Part shown: positions 44,494-54,233 of the stretch, piece by piece | Position numbering within the stretch: the stretch's first letter is position 1 | Layout of the letters: each line of letters begins with the position of its first letter | Notes under the pieces: model-generated | Databases searched by the model: none | What the model was told of the DNA's origin: nothing | Seen by the model: only the letters and a program-made list of their open reading frames with translations | Program-made: the position numbers and the translations under genes | From: Kribbella amoyensis | GTDB lineage: Bacteria > Actinomycetota > Actinomycetes > Propionibacteriales > Kribbellaceae | Assembly: GCF_007828865.1 (NCBI RefSeq) | Contig: NZ_VIVK01000004.1 | Location: forward strand, 1-64,000 | Direction: 5' to 3' | DNA length: 64,000 nucleotides

Positions 44494-45675
44494 GTGTTGA
44501 CTTCTCAGCTCGTCCCTCTGCTCGCCGACGCGGTTCTGTACGCCATCATCGCGGTGGCCGTCGTCCTGGTTGCCGGTACCGCCGGCCTGGTCGTCACCCG
44601 GCGACGCCGGTCCGAGCTGCCCGCGCCGGCCAAGCCCGCCCCGCTGGACACCGCGGCGCCGGAGGCCGAGCCGACGGTCGGCGAGGACGCGGAGGAGCCG
44701 CGGGACACGCCGACCCGGACGCTCGAGGACACCGAGCTGCCGACGCTGGAGAAGCCCGAGTCCGCGCAGGGCCGGCTGGTCCGGCTGCGGTCCCGGCTGG
44801 CCCGGTCGCAGGGCTCGCTCGGCAAGGGCCTGCTCGCACTGCTGTCCCGGGACAAGCTGGACGAGGAGGCGTGGGAGGACATCGAGACCACGCTGATCAC
44901 CGCCGACGTCGGTGTCGCCCCGACCCAGGAGCTGGTCGAGCGGCTGCGGACCCGGCTGCGGGTCGAGGGCGGGGGCGGCGACCAGGCCCGCGCGGTCCTG
45001 CGCGAGGAGCTGATCGACCTGGTCGACCCGAAGCTGGACCGCTCGCTGAAGGTCGACCGCAAGGACGACCAGCCGGCCGTCGTGCTCGTCGTCGGCGTGA
45101 ACGGCACCGGCAAGACCACTACCGTCGGCAAGCTCGCCCGCGTGCTGGTGGCCGAGGACAAGCAGGTCGTGCTCGGCGCGGCCGACACCTTCCGCGCCGC
45201 CGCGGCGGACCAGCTGCAGACGTGGGGCGAGCGGGTCGGCGTACCGACCGTGCGCGGTCCCGAGGGCGGAGACCCGGCGAGTGTCGCGTTCGACGCGGTG
45301 AAGCAGGGCGTCGCCGAGTCCGCCGACGTGGTGCTGGTGGACACGGCCGGCCGGCTGCACACCAAGACCGGATTGATGGACGAGCTCGGCAAGGTCAAGC
45401 GGGTGATCGAGAAGGCCGCCGAGGTGGACGAGGTGCTGCTCGTCATCGATGCCACCACCGGGCAGAACGGACTCACCCAGGCCCGGGTGTTCGCCGAGGT
45501 GATCGACGTGACCGGCCTGGTGCTGACCAAGCTGGACGGCACCGCCAAGGGCGGCATCGTGATCGCGGTCCAGCGCGAACTCGGTGTCCCGGTCAAGCTC
45601 GTCGGTCTCGGCGAGGGCGCGGACGACATGGCCCCGTTCGACGCTGAGCAGTTCGTCGACGCGCTGCTCGACTGA
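44494..45675 (+). CDS. ftsY: Signal recognition particle receptor FtsY
   Basis: 393 aa from GTG at 44494 with GATGGGGAACC directly upstream; an earlier in-frame GTG at 44464 is less well placed. An N-terminal membrane segment (about 7-30), an acidic A-domain (about 40-85), the N domain helix bundle and the GTPase G domain: GVNGTGKTTT (G1), DTAGR (G3), TKLDGTAKGG (G4 and closing loop). It docks the ribosome-SRP complex at the membrane; ffh at the window end supplies the partner. Confidence 0.97.
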   Translation: MLTSQLVPLLADAVLYAIIAVAVVLVAGTAGLVVTRRRRSELPAPAKPAPLDTAAPEAEPTVGEDAEEPRDTPTRTLEDTELPTLEKPESAQGRLVRLRSRLARSQGSLGKGLLALLSRDKLDEEAWEDIETTLITADVGVAPTQELVERLRTRLRVEGGGGDQARAVLREELIDLVDPKLDRSLKVDRKDDQPAVVLVVGVNGTGKTTTVGKLARVLVAEDKQVVLGAADTFRAAAADQLQTWGERVGVPTVRGPEGGDPASVAFDAVKQGVAESADVVLVDTAGRLHTKTGLMDELGKVKRVIEKAAEVDEVLLVIDATTGQNGLTQARVFAEVIDVTGLVLTKLDGTAKGGIVIAVQRELGVPVKLVGLGEGADDMAPFDAEQFVDALLD

Positions 45676-45731
45676 CCCCCGGGATCGGGCCGAGCCCGTT
45701 TGGAGCCGGCCGGATCTGGTACCCAGGGGGT

Positions 45732-47033
45732 ATGAGCCGACCGAGGATCGTCATCGTCGGGGCCGGGTTCGCCGGTTTCCACGCGGCCCGGAAGCTGAGC
45801 CGGCTGGCCGGTGGGCGGGCCGAGATCGTGCTGGTCAGTCCGACCGACTACTTCCTGTACGTGCCGCTGCTGCCCGAGGTCGCGACCGGGATCCTGGAGC
45901 CGCGCCGGATCACCGTGTCGCTCGCGGACACCCTGCCCGGGGTCCGGCTGGTCCTCGGAGAGGTGGACGCCTTCGACCTGGACGGGCACGCGGTGTCGTA
46001 CCGCGATCCCGACGACCGGCCCGGCCGGCTCGGGTACGACCGGCTGATCATCGCCGCCGGCAGTGTGAACAAGCTGCTGCCGATCCCGGGCGTCGCGGAG
46101 TACGCCCACGGGTTCCGCGGCATCCCCGAGGCCGTGTTCCTGCGCGACCACCTGACTCAGCAGATCGAGCTGGCGGACGCCACGGACGATCCTGCCGAGC
46201 GGGACGCGCTGTGTACCTTCGTCGTGGTCGGCGCGGGGTACACGGGGACGGAGGTCGCCGCGCACGGTGTGCTCTACACGGACCTGCTGAGGAAGCAGCG
46301 GCCCCGGCTGCGTGACCAGCGGATCCGGTGGATGCTGCTGGACGTGGCGGATCGGGTACTGCCCGAGCTGGACCAACGGCTGTCCCGTACGGCCGACATG
46401 GTGCTGACCGAGCGGGACGTCGAGGTGCGGATGGGGACGTCGGTCGAGGAGGCGGCGCCGGACTGCGTGCGGCTGACCGACGGTACCGAGGTCTCGACAC
46501 GCACGCTGGTCTGGTGCGTCGGGGTCCGGCCCGACCCGGTGGTCCAGGCGCTCGGGCTGAAGACCGAGAAGGGCCGGCTGGTCGTCGACAAGTACCTGAA
46601 CGTGCCCGGGCATCCGGACGTGTTCGCGTGCGGCGACGCGGCCGCGGTCCCGGACCTGGCCCGGCCGGGGGAGATCACCCCGATGACGGCCCAGCACGCC
46701 GAACGCCAGGGCAAGCAGGCCGCGCACAACGTCGCGGCGACCTTCGGCCACGGACAGCGGGAGCCTTACTTCCACAAGGACCTCGGGTTCGTCGTCGATC
46801 TCGGCGGGACCCAGGCCGCCGCCAACCCGCTGCACCTCCCGCTCTCCGGGTTCCCCGCCAAGGTGGTCACCCGCGGGTACCACCTGATGTCGATGCCCGG
46901 GAACCGGATCCGGACCGCCACCGAGTGGGTGTTCGACGCCGTCCTCGGTCGCCAGAGCACGCATCTCGGCGTCATCCCGGCCGACGACGTCCCGCTGGAG
47001 ACGGCGAGCCCGGAACGGGTCCGGCGCCACTAG
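45732..47033 (+). CDS. FAD/NAD(P)-dependent dehydrogenase, NDH-2-like
   Basis: 433 aa. FAD motif VIVGAGFAGFHAARKL (residues 6-21), NAD motif FVVVGAGYTGTEVA (about 162-175) and the C-terminal FAD motif VFACGDAAAV. The layout, length and final hydrophobic amphipathic stretch match type II NADH:quinone oxidoreductases, which feed electrons to the quinone pool without pumping protons. This would suit the nearby cytochrome bd oxidase. A function on another substrate cannot be excluded. Its GTG/ATG start at 45732 follows ACCCAGGGGGT. Confidence 0.8.
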   Translation: MSRPRIVIVGAGFAGFHAARKLSRLAGGRAEIVLVSPTDYFLYVPLLPEVATGILEPRRITVSLADTLPGVRLVLGEVDAFDLDGHAVSYRDPDDRPGRLGYDRLIIAAGSVNKLLPIPGVAEYAHGFRGIPEAVFLRDHLTQQIELADATDDPAERDALCTFVVVGAGYTGTEVAAHGVLYTDLLRKQRPRLRDQRIRWMLLDVADRVLPELDQRLSRTADMVLTERDVEVRMGTSVEEAAPDCVRLTDGTEVSTRTLVWCVGVRPDPVVQALGLKTEKGRLVVDKYLNVPGHPDVFACGDAAAVPDLARPGEITPMTAQHAERQGKQAAHNVAATFGHGQREPYFHKDLGFVVDLGGTQAAANPLHLPLSGFPAKVVTRGYHLMSMPGNRIRTATEWVFDAVLGRQSTHLGVIPADDVPLETASPERVRRH

Positions 47034-47102
47034 GGATGTCCACTCCCGGTCACCCGGTGGTAGGCCATGATCAGGGGGACCCGGACGACAGGGAGGGGCG
47101 CG

Positions 47103-48302
47103 GTGAGCGGTACGAGCCGGCTGGAGGATCTGCTGCGGGAGCTGGCACCGCGGGTACTCGGCGCGGTGGTCCGGCGGACCGGTGACTTCACGGCCGCTGA
47201 GGACGCCGTCCAGGAGGCGTTGCTGGCCGCGGCCAGGACGTGGCCGCGGGACGGGACGCCGGACAACCCGCGCGGCTGGCTGATCCAGACCGCGCACCGG
47301 AAGGTGATCGACGAGATCCGGCAGGAGCAGGCGCGCCGCCGCCGGGAGGAACTGGCGGCCCACCGCGAGGTCCCGGCCGGTGAGGTCGAGGACACCGACG
47401 ACACCCTCCGGCTGCTCTTCCTGTGCTGCCACCCGGACCTCACCCCGGCGTCCGCGATCGCGTTGACGCTGCGGGCCGTCGGCGGTCTGACCACGACCGA
47501 GATCGCGGCGGCGTACCTGGTCCCCGAGACGACGATGGCGCAGCGGATCAGCCGGGCGAAGCAGAAGATCAAGGGCGCCGCGTTCGAGCTGGACCCGAGC
47601 GACGAGCGGCTGCGCAACGTCCTGCACGTGCTGTACCTGATGTTCAACGAGGGGCACACCAGTACCAGCGGGCCGGAGTTGCACCGCAGTGACATCGCCA
47701 CCGAGGCGATCCGCCTGACCCGGATGGTGCACGGGCTGCTGCCGGACAACGCCCAGGTCACCGCGTTGCTCGCGTTGATGCTGCTGAACGACGCGCGCCG
47801 CGATGCCCGGACCGGGGACAGCGGCGAGCTCGTCCCGCTCGCCGAGCAGGACCGGTCGAAGTGGAACCAGGAGTACATCGCCGAAGGCGTCGCGCTCGCT
47901 GTGGAGGCGTTCGACCAGCCGCCGATCGGTGAGTACCAGCTGCAGGCCGCGATCGCCGCGCTGCACGACGAGGCGGAACGACCCGAGGACACCGACTGGC
48001 CGCAGATCCTCGCGCTCTACGGTCTGCTGGAGCAGTTGTCGGGCAACCCGATGGTGACGTTGAACCGGGCCATCGCCGCGGCCATGGTGGACGGCCCGAA
48101 GGTGGGCCTGACGATGCTCGAACCGCTCGACGCGAAGCTCGCCGGGCACTACCGCCTGGACGCCGTCCGCGGCCACCTGTACGAGTTGCTCGGCGAACCG
48201 GGGACCGCGGCCGAGCACTTCCAGGCCGCGGCGCAACGGACCACCAGCCTGCCGGAACGCGAGTACCTGACCACGAAGGCGGCCGCGGCCCGGGCCTCGT
48301 AA
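47103..48302 (+). CDS. ECF sigma factor with C-terminal TPR-like extension (ECF42-like)
   Basis: 399 aa from GTG at 47103, chosen for GGGAGGGGCGC upstream; an in-frame ATG lies at 47067. Sigma region 2 (DFTAAEDAVQEALLAAARTW) and region 4 (LTTTEIAAAYLVPETTMAQRISRAKQKI) occupy the first 175 residues. The remaining 220 residues form the helical, DUF6596-type repeat extension, with NEGHTSTSGPELHR, typical of group ECF42. ECF42 genes normally sit beside a YCII/DGPF-domain gene; none is visible in this window. Confidence 0.9.
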   Translation: MSGTSRLEDLLRELAPRVLGAVVRRTGDFTAAEDAVQEALLAAARTWPRDGTPDNPRGWLIQTAHRKVIDEIRQEQARRRREELAAHREVPAGEVEDTDDTLRLLFLCCHPDLTPASAIALTLRAVGGLTTTEIAAAYLVPETTMAQRISRAKQKIKGAAFELDPSDERLRNVLHVLYLMFNEGHTSTSGPELHRSDIATEAIRLTRMVHGLLPDNAQVTALLALMLLNDARRDARTGDSGELVPLAEQDRSKWNQEYIAEGVALAVEAFDQPPIGEYQLQAAIAALHDEAERPEDTDWPQILALYGLLEQLSGNPMVTLNRAIAAAMVDGPKVGLTMLEPLDAKLAGHYRLDAVRGHLYELLGEPGTAAEHFQAAAQRTTSLPEREYLTTKAAAARAS

Positions 48303-48347
48303 GGACGACGCGGGCGAATCCTGCTGTCGGAACCGGCCGCCGCAGGT

Positions 48348-48926
48348 CTATTTGGACCGGGCCCGGACGTGCATGCGCTCGCCCTGCGGCCCGAACAGGC
48401 TCAGCGTCTCCACCGGTCCGGGCCCCGGATTGCCGAACCAGTGCGGGATCCGGGTGTCGAACTCGGCCACCTCACCGGCCTTGAGGACGAAGTCCTTGTC
48501 GGCGAGCACCAGCCGTAGCTGCCCGGACAGCACGTAGACCCAGTCGTACCCCTCGTGGACCTGCTGGTTCACCTCGCCACCCGGCCAGCCCGCCGGCGAG
48601 ATCTGCTTGTACGCCTGCAGTCCACCCGGCCGCCGGCTCAACGGGATGATCACCGAGCCGTTGCTCCGGATCGGTCGCGAATGCACCCGGGGATCGCCGG
48701 TCGGCGGCGCGTCCACCAACTCGTCCAGCTGGACCTGGTGCGCCCGGGCCAGCGGCAGCAGCAGCTCCAACGTCGGCCGCCGCTGCCCGGACTCCAGCCG
48801 GGACAGCGTGCTGACCGAGATCCCGGTGGCCTCGGACAACTCGCTCAGCGTCGTGCCGCGATCCTGCCGGAGCTTGCGCAGCCGCGGTCCGACCGCCTCC
48901 AGTACCGCGTCGAAGGATTCCGTCAT
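48348..48926 (-). CDS. XRE-family regulator with cupin sensor domain
   Basis: 192 aa from ATG at 48926; the longer frame upstream mirrors the divergent gene. An N-terminal helix-turn-helix (RLRKLRQDRGTTLSELSEATGISVSTLSRLESG, key residues only) is followed by a cupin domain (about 105-185) with the GYDWVYVLSGQLRL...GEVAEFDTRIPHWFGN pattern. Such proteins repress or activate a nearby gene in response to a small molecule. The TTGCCATTGTGGCAA palindrome directly before its start is a likely operator shared with the divergent oxidoreductase. Confidence 0.88.
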   Translation of the reverse strand: MTESFDAVLEAVGPRLRKLRQDRGTTLSELSEATGISVSTLSRLESGQRRPTLELLLPLARAHQVQLDELVDAPPTGDPRVHSRPIRSNGSVIIPLSRRPGGLQAYKQISPAGWPGGEVNQQVHEGYDWVYVLSGQLRLVLADKDFVLKAGEVAEFDTRIPHWFGNPGPGPVETLSLFGPQGERMHVRARSK

Positions 48927-48927
48927 C

Positions 48928-48942
48928 TTGCCATTGTGGCAA
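48928..48942. promoter_or_regulatory. Palindrome between the XRE-cupin and oxidoreductase genes
   Basis: TTGCCA-TTG-TGGCAA is a perfect dyad, 2 bases before the regulator's start codon in the divergent gap with the thioredoxin-reductase-like gene. Its position suggests an autoregulatory operator. Confidence 0.6.
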
Positions 48943-49005
48943 AGAAACTTGTCGATCCGGCCAGAACTGCGGACGCTCGGGTCAGGAGAAGCGAGAGGAG
49001 ACGAC

Positions 49006-49962
49006 ATGTACGACGTGATCGTGGTCGGCGGGGGCGCCGCGGGACTGGCGGGCGGCCTCGCGCTGGCCCGGGCCCGGCGGTCTGTGCTGGTGGTCGACCA
49101 GGGGGACCCGCGGAACGCGCCCGCCGGGCACGTGCACAACTACCTGACCCGCGACGGCGTACCACCGGCCGAGCTGTACGCGCTGGGCCGGGCCGAGATC
49201 ACCGGGTACGGCGGTGAGGCGATCACCGGGTCGGTGGTGTCGGCGAGGTCGATCGATACGTCTCCGGACGCACCGCGGTTCGCGGTCGAGCTGGCGGACG
49301 GGCGGACGTACGAGGCGCGCCGGCTGCTGGTGACGACCGGGGTGACCGACCAGCTGCCCGAGGTCGAAGGACTGGCTGAGCGATTCGGGCGCGACGTGCT
49401 GCACTGCCCGTACTGCCACGGCTGGGAGGTGCGGGACCAGGCGATCGGTGTAATGCAGAGCGGGCCGATGGGGATCCACCAGGCGCAGTTGTTCCGGCAG
49501 TGGAGCGAGGACGTGACCCTGTTCCTGCACAACGGTCCGGAGCCGACGGACGACGAGTGGGAGGAGCTCGCGGCTCGCGGGATCTCCGTGGTCCAGGGCG
49601 AGGTCGAAGCCGTGGAGACCGACGGCGACCAGCTCACCGGAGTACGGCTACGGGGCGGCAGGGTGATCCCGCGGCAGGCGGTGGTCGTGCAGACCGTCCT
49701 GAGTGCGCGGGCCGGGTTCCTGGCCGAGCTGGGGCTCAAGGCGGTCGAGCGGGAGGCGCGTGGTGTGACCATCGGGACCGCGGTCGAGGCGGGACCGACC
49801 GGAGCGACCCAGGTACCGGGAGTGTGGGTGGCGGGCAACGTGACCGAGCCGATGGTCCAGCTGATCACCGCGGCGGCGAGCGGACTCGCGGCCGGTGCGG
49901 CGATCAACGCGGACCTGATCGCCGAGGAGGTCCGGGAGGCGGTGGCCGTGCGGCGCGGATGA
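49006..49962 (+). CDS. Thioredoxin-reductase-like FAD/NAD oxidoreductase
   Basis: 318 aa from ATG at 49006 with GAGAGGAGACGAC upstream. FAD motif VIVVGGGAAGLAGGLAL (about 4-20), a CPYCHGWE redox-type Cys pair (about 130) and a C-terminal GNV-TEP motif binding FAD. The Cys-x-x-Cys placement matches thioredoxin-reductase-like proteins (bacillithiol/other disulphide reductases included). Substrate unknown; the divergent XRE-cupin regulator probably controls it. Confidence 0.85.
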   Translation: MYDVIVVGGGAAGLAGGLALARARRSVLVVDQGDPRNAPAGHVHNYLTRDGVPPAELYALGRAEITGYGGEAITGSVVSARSIDTSPDAPRFAVELADGRTYEARRLLVTTGVTDQLPEVEGLAERFGRDVLHCPYCHGWEVRDQAIGVMQSGPMGIHQAQLFRQWSEDVTLFLHNGPEPTDDEWEELAARGISVVQGEVEAVETDGDQLTGVRLRGGRVIPRQAVVVQTVLSARAGFLAELGLKAVEREARGVTIGTAVEAGPTGATQVPGVWVAGNVTEPMVQLITAAASGLAAGAAINADLIAEEVREAVAVRRG

Positions 49963-49989
49963 GGGGTTCAATGGGGGTGGGGAGGGTGG

Positions 49990-50442
49990 ATGCGCGACCT
50001 TGTCGACCCCGAGTTCGCCTCGTTCGTCGATGCGCGCCAGGCCAAGTGGCTCCGCGAGGCGTACTTGGTCTACGGCGAGCGGCATCGGGCCGAGAGGGAA
50101 CTGCTGCGCGCCTTCGCCCGGCTCGCGACCCGGTGGGACAAGGTGGACGACCCGGACGTGTTCGTCCAGCGGCTGCTGTTCCAGCCCGCCTTGTCCCGTT
50201 GGCATCCGCCGAAGCGGTACCCACCGAGTGACGACGCGGTGCGCAGTGCGCTGGCCGCGTTGTCGCCCGCGCAGCGCACCGTGTTCGTGCTGCTGCACTA
50301 CGAGGAGCTCACCGAGTTCGAGGTCGCGGACGTGCTCGTACTGTCGCATCACACGGTGCACGGCCTCTCCCGTTCGGCGCTGACCGCGTTCCGTACCTCG
50401 CTCGGGCTGGGCCGGTGGAAGGCCGCGGGGGACCGGCCGTGA
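49990..50442 (+). CDS. SigE-family RNA polymerase sigma factor
   Basis: 150 aa. Region 2 resembles the SigE family (FASFVDARQAKWLREAYLVYGERHRAERELLRAFARLA, key residues only) and region 4 is a helix-turn-helix (LTEFEVADVLVLSHHTVHGLSRSAL, about 109-133). The alphabet of region 2 is more divergent than usual. It overlaps the next gene (GTGA), so they form a sigma/partner pair. Promoter targets unknown. Confidence 0.8.
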   Translation: MRDLVDPEFASFVDARQAKWLREAYLVYGERHRAERELLRAFARLATRWDKVDDPDVFVQRLLFQPALSRWHPPKRYPPSDDAVRSALAALSPAQRTVFVLLHYEELTEFEVADVLVLSHHTVHGLSRSALTAFRTSLGLGRWKAAGDRP

Positions 50443-51683
50443 AGGTCGACGAGGTCCGGCCGCTGCTCGAACGGGTCACCGAGGACCTGCCCGAGCCGGA
50501 GCTCACCGACGCCGCCTGGGCGAACGGACGCGGGCTGCACCGCCGCCAGGTTCGTGGGACGGCTTTGCTCGCCTTGCTGGTCGCGTTGGCGATCGTCGCG
50601 ATCGGGCTACTCGCGTCTTCGGGTGGGCGGCTCCGGTTCGTCCCGCCCGACACACCGCCGACGCACCCGCCCGGGTACGTGGCGCCGACCGGGCAGATCG
50701 CGGGGATCGACTTCTGGACGGCTCCACCGAGCGGTAGCGAGCGGTTCCTCGACCGGTTGGAGACGCCGCTTGGGGACCTGCTGCGGCTGCCGGACCACCC
50801 GGACGAGCTCACCACCGAGCCGATCGACCGGATCGCGGCCGTCGTACTGGCGCGGCGCGAGGGCGGGTACGAGCCGCTCCTGCTCGCACCGAACGGCCTG
50901 TGGGCGCGGACCGACATGCTGCTCGCGCCGATCACGACCGGTTCGCCGCTGAGCGCCGGTGCGGTCTCGCCGAACGGCCGGATGGCGGCGTTCCCGCAAC
51001 CCGGTCACGTCGCGGTGATCGACGCGACGACCGCGGAGGTCCGGCGACTCCCGCTGCCGGTGCAAGACATCCGCAGCGTCTCCTGGACGCCGGACTCCGA
51101 ACACTTGCTCGCCGGCGCCCCGACCACGACGTACCGCGTGCTGGTCGGCCACGGGGACGAGCCGTTCACCGTGGTCGAACCGACGCGGGACCCGGACTCG
51201 GCCACCGCGCCGTACCGGCTGGACGGGACCGAGGGCCAGGTGGCGGTCCGCCGGTTCACCGCCGGTGGGTGGATCGTCGAGACGATGCCGGACCTGCCGG
51301 TGAGCCAGTGGAACGGGCAGACGTTCACCGGCGACGACGTCATGGCACGGTTGTTCGTGGCCCGGCACCTGGTCCAGGTCCGCACAGTCGCGTCCGTGCC
51401 GCAGATCGTGGCCGCGATGTCGACGGTCCAGCGCGAACCGAGCCGGCTCCTGGTGCTGGGCGAAACCCCGGCCGCGACTCCGGCACCGGTACCCGAACCG
51501 TCGCCGCCCGACGCGATCCGGACGCTGGGCTGCTGCTCCGTGCTCGGCTGGTACGACGGGGACACGGTGCTGTTCCAGGTCACCGGATGGGTGCTCGCGT
51601 GGGACCTGCCGACCGGCCAGGTCCGCCGGGTCACCGAGCTCGAGGTCCCCGGACTCGCGATCGGCGCGGGCATCCGCGGCTGA
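50439..51683 (+). CDS. Membrane-anchored partner of the SigE-family sigma factor
   Basis: 414 aa from GTG at 50439, translated in overlap with the sigma gene. A short cytoplasmic N-terminus (about 1-36), one membrane segment (LLALLVALAIVAIGLLA, about 43-60) and a long outer domain rich in short beta-strand repeats (residues about 90-400; APNGLWARTD, SPNGRMAAFPQ, SWTPDSEHLLAG), which look like propeller blades. Co-translated membrane proteins of this kind often act as anti-sigma or sensory partners. I do not recognise the family. Confidence 0.75.
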   Translation: MKVDEVRPLLERVTEDLPEPELTDAAWANGRGLHRRQVRGTALLALLVALAIVAIGLLASSGGRLRFVPPDTPPTHPPGYVAPTGQIAGIDFWTAPPSGSERFLDRLETPLGDLLRLPDHPDELTTEPIDRIAAVVLARREGGYEPLLLAPNGLWARTDMLLAPITTGSPLSAGAVSPNGRMAAFPQPGHVAVIDATTAEVRRLPLPVQDIRSVSWTPDSEHLLAGAPTTTYRVLVGHGDEPFTVVEPTRDPDSATAPYRLDGTEGQVAVRRFTAGGWIVETMPDLPVSQWNGQTFTGDDVMARLFVARHLVQVRTVASVPQIVAAMSTVQREPSRLLVLGETPAATPAPVPEPSPPDAIRTLGCCSVLGWYDGDTVLFQVTGWVLAWDLPTGQVRRVTELEVPGLAIGAGIRG

Positions 51684-51692
51684 CGGCCGTGA

Positions 51693-52289
51693 TCACTCGA
51701 GGATGCAGCGCAGCGTCATCTCGGCCAGGTGGTCGGCGTCCTCGACCGCGGGCATCGGATCCCCGGTGAGGGTGCGGACGATCAGCAGCCCCGCGAGCCA
51801 CTGGACCATCAGCACCGGATCCGCGGTCGCGCGGACCGGTTCGCCGCGCTCGCGGGCCCGGTCCAGCGCGGCCCGGGTGAGCTCGATCCGCCGGTCCAGG
51901 AACGACCGGTACAGCCCGGCGATCTGCGGGTCCCGGGTCGCCTCGGTCACCGCCAGCCGGATCAGCGCGATGCCCTCCTTGGCGCTCACGAAGGCGAGCG
52001 CGTCGCGGTACACCTGCCGCAGGTCGCCGCCGATCGAGCCGGTGTCGGCGTCCGGGATCTCGATGTCGAACAGCTCCGCCATCGCGTCGTTGGCCAGCTC
52101 TTCCTTGCTGGCCCAGCGCCGGTAGATGGTGGCCTTGCCGACGCCGGCCGCCTCGGCCACGTCGTCCACGGTCATCCCGTCGAAGCCGCGTTCCAGCAGC
52201 AACCGGACGGCGTACCGGCGGATCCGCGGCTCGGCGTCCGGGTCGCGCGGCCGGCCCCGGCGCGGTCTCTCCCCGTCTTTCGTCCCCAT
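51693..52289 (-). CDS. TetR-family transcriptional regulator
   Basis: 198 aa. N-terminal helix-turn-helix VDDVAEAAGVGKATIYRRWASKEELAND (about 41-68), preceded by a basic GRPRDPDAE stretch. The C-terminal ligand domain is divergent. Divergent from amt, but the 262-base gap carries a GlnR-type box closer to amt, so a link to nitrogen genes is not implied. Regulated gene unknown. Confidence 0.9.
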   Translation of the reverse strand: MGTKDGERPRRGRPRDPDAEPRIRRYAVRLLLERGFDGMTVDDVAEAAGVGKATIYRRWASKEELANDAMAELFDIEIPDADTGSIGGDLRQVYRDALAFVSAKEGIALIRLAVTEATRDPQIAGLYRSFLDRRIELTRAALDRARERGEPVRATADPVLMVQWLAGLLIVRTLTGDPMPAVEDADHLAEMTLRCILE

Positions 52290-52403
52290 CAGAAAGCTTC
52301 CCCAGGTCGGACGGGCGCAGTGGCGCAGCTGCGGCCCGTGTGATCAGGCCAGAGTGCCACATCCGGGCCGATGTCACCTGGATGTCACTTGGGAAGTTGC
52401 TTT

Positions 52404-52441
52404 GTCACATCCCCGAAACATCGCGACCGATCGGTTGAAAC
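52404..52441 (+). promoter_or_regulatory. GlnR-type binding site upstream of amt
   Basis: Pattern GTCAC-n6-GAAAC-n6-ACCGA-n6-GAAAC (52404-52408, 52415-52419, 52426-52430, 52437-52441), with exact six-base gaps. It matches the actinobacterial GlnR box gTnAC-n6-GaAAc in tandem; the third element is the weakest. A further GTCAC-n6-GTCAC lies at 52373-52388. GlnR turns on amt-glnK-glnD under nitrogen limitation. The sites end 111 bases before the amt start. Confidence 0.82.
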
Positions 52442-52551
52442 CGCGCGCCGACACCGTGTCCGGTGTGGCCAGGCGCGGGCTTCCCGGCGTTGTGGAGTTC
52501 ACCCCGATGAGGACGCCGGCCACCCCCAGATCGATGGAAGGGATGACGTTG

Positions 52552-54233
<1,682 letters not shown>

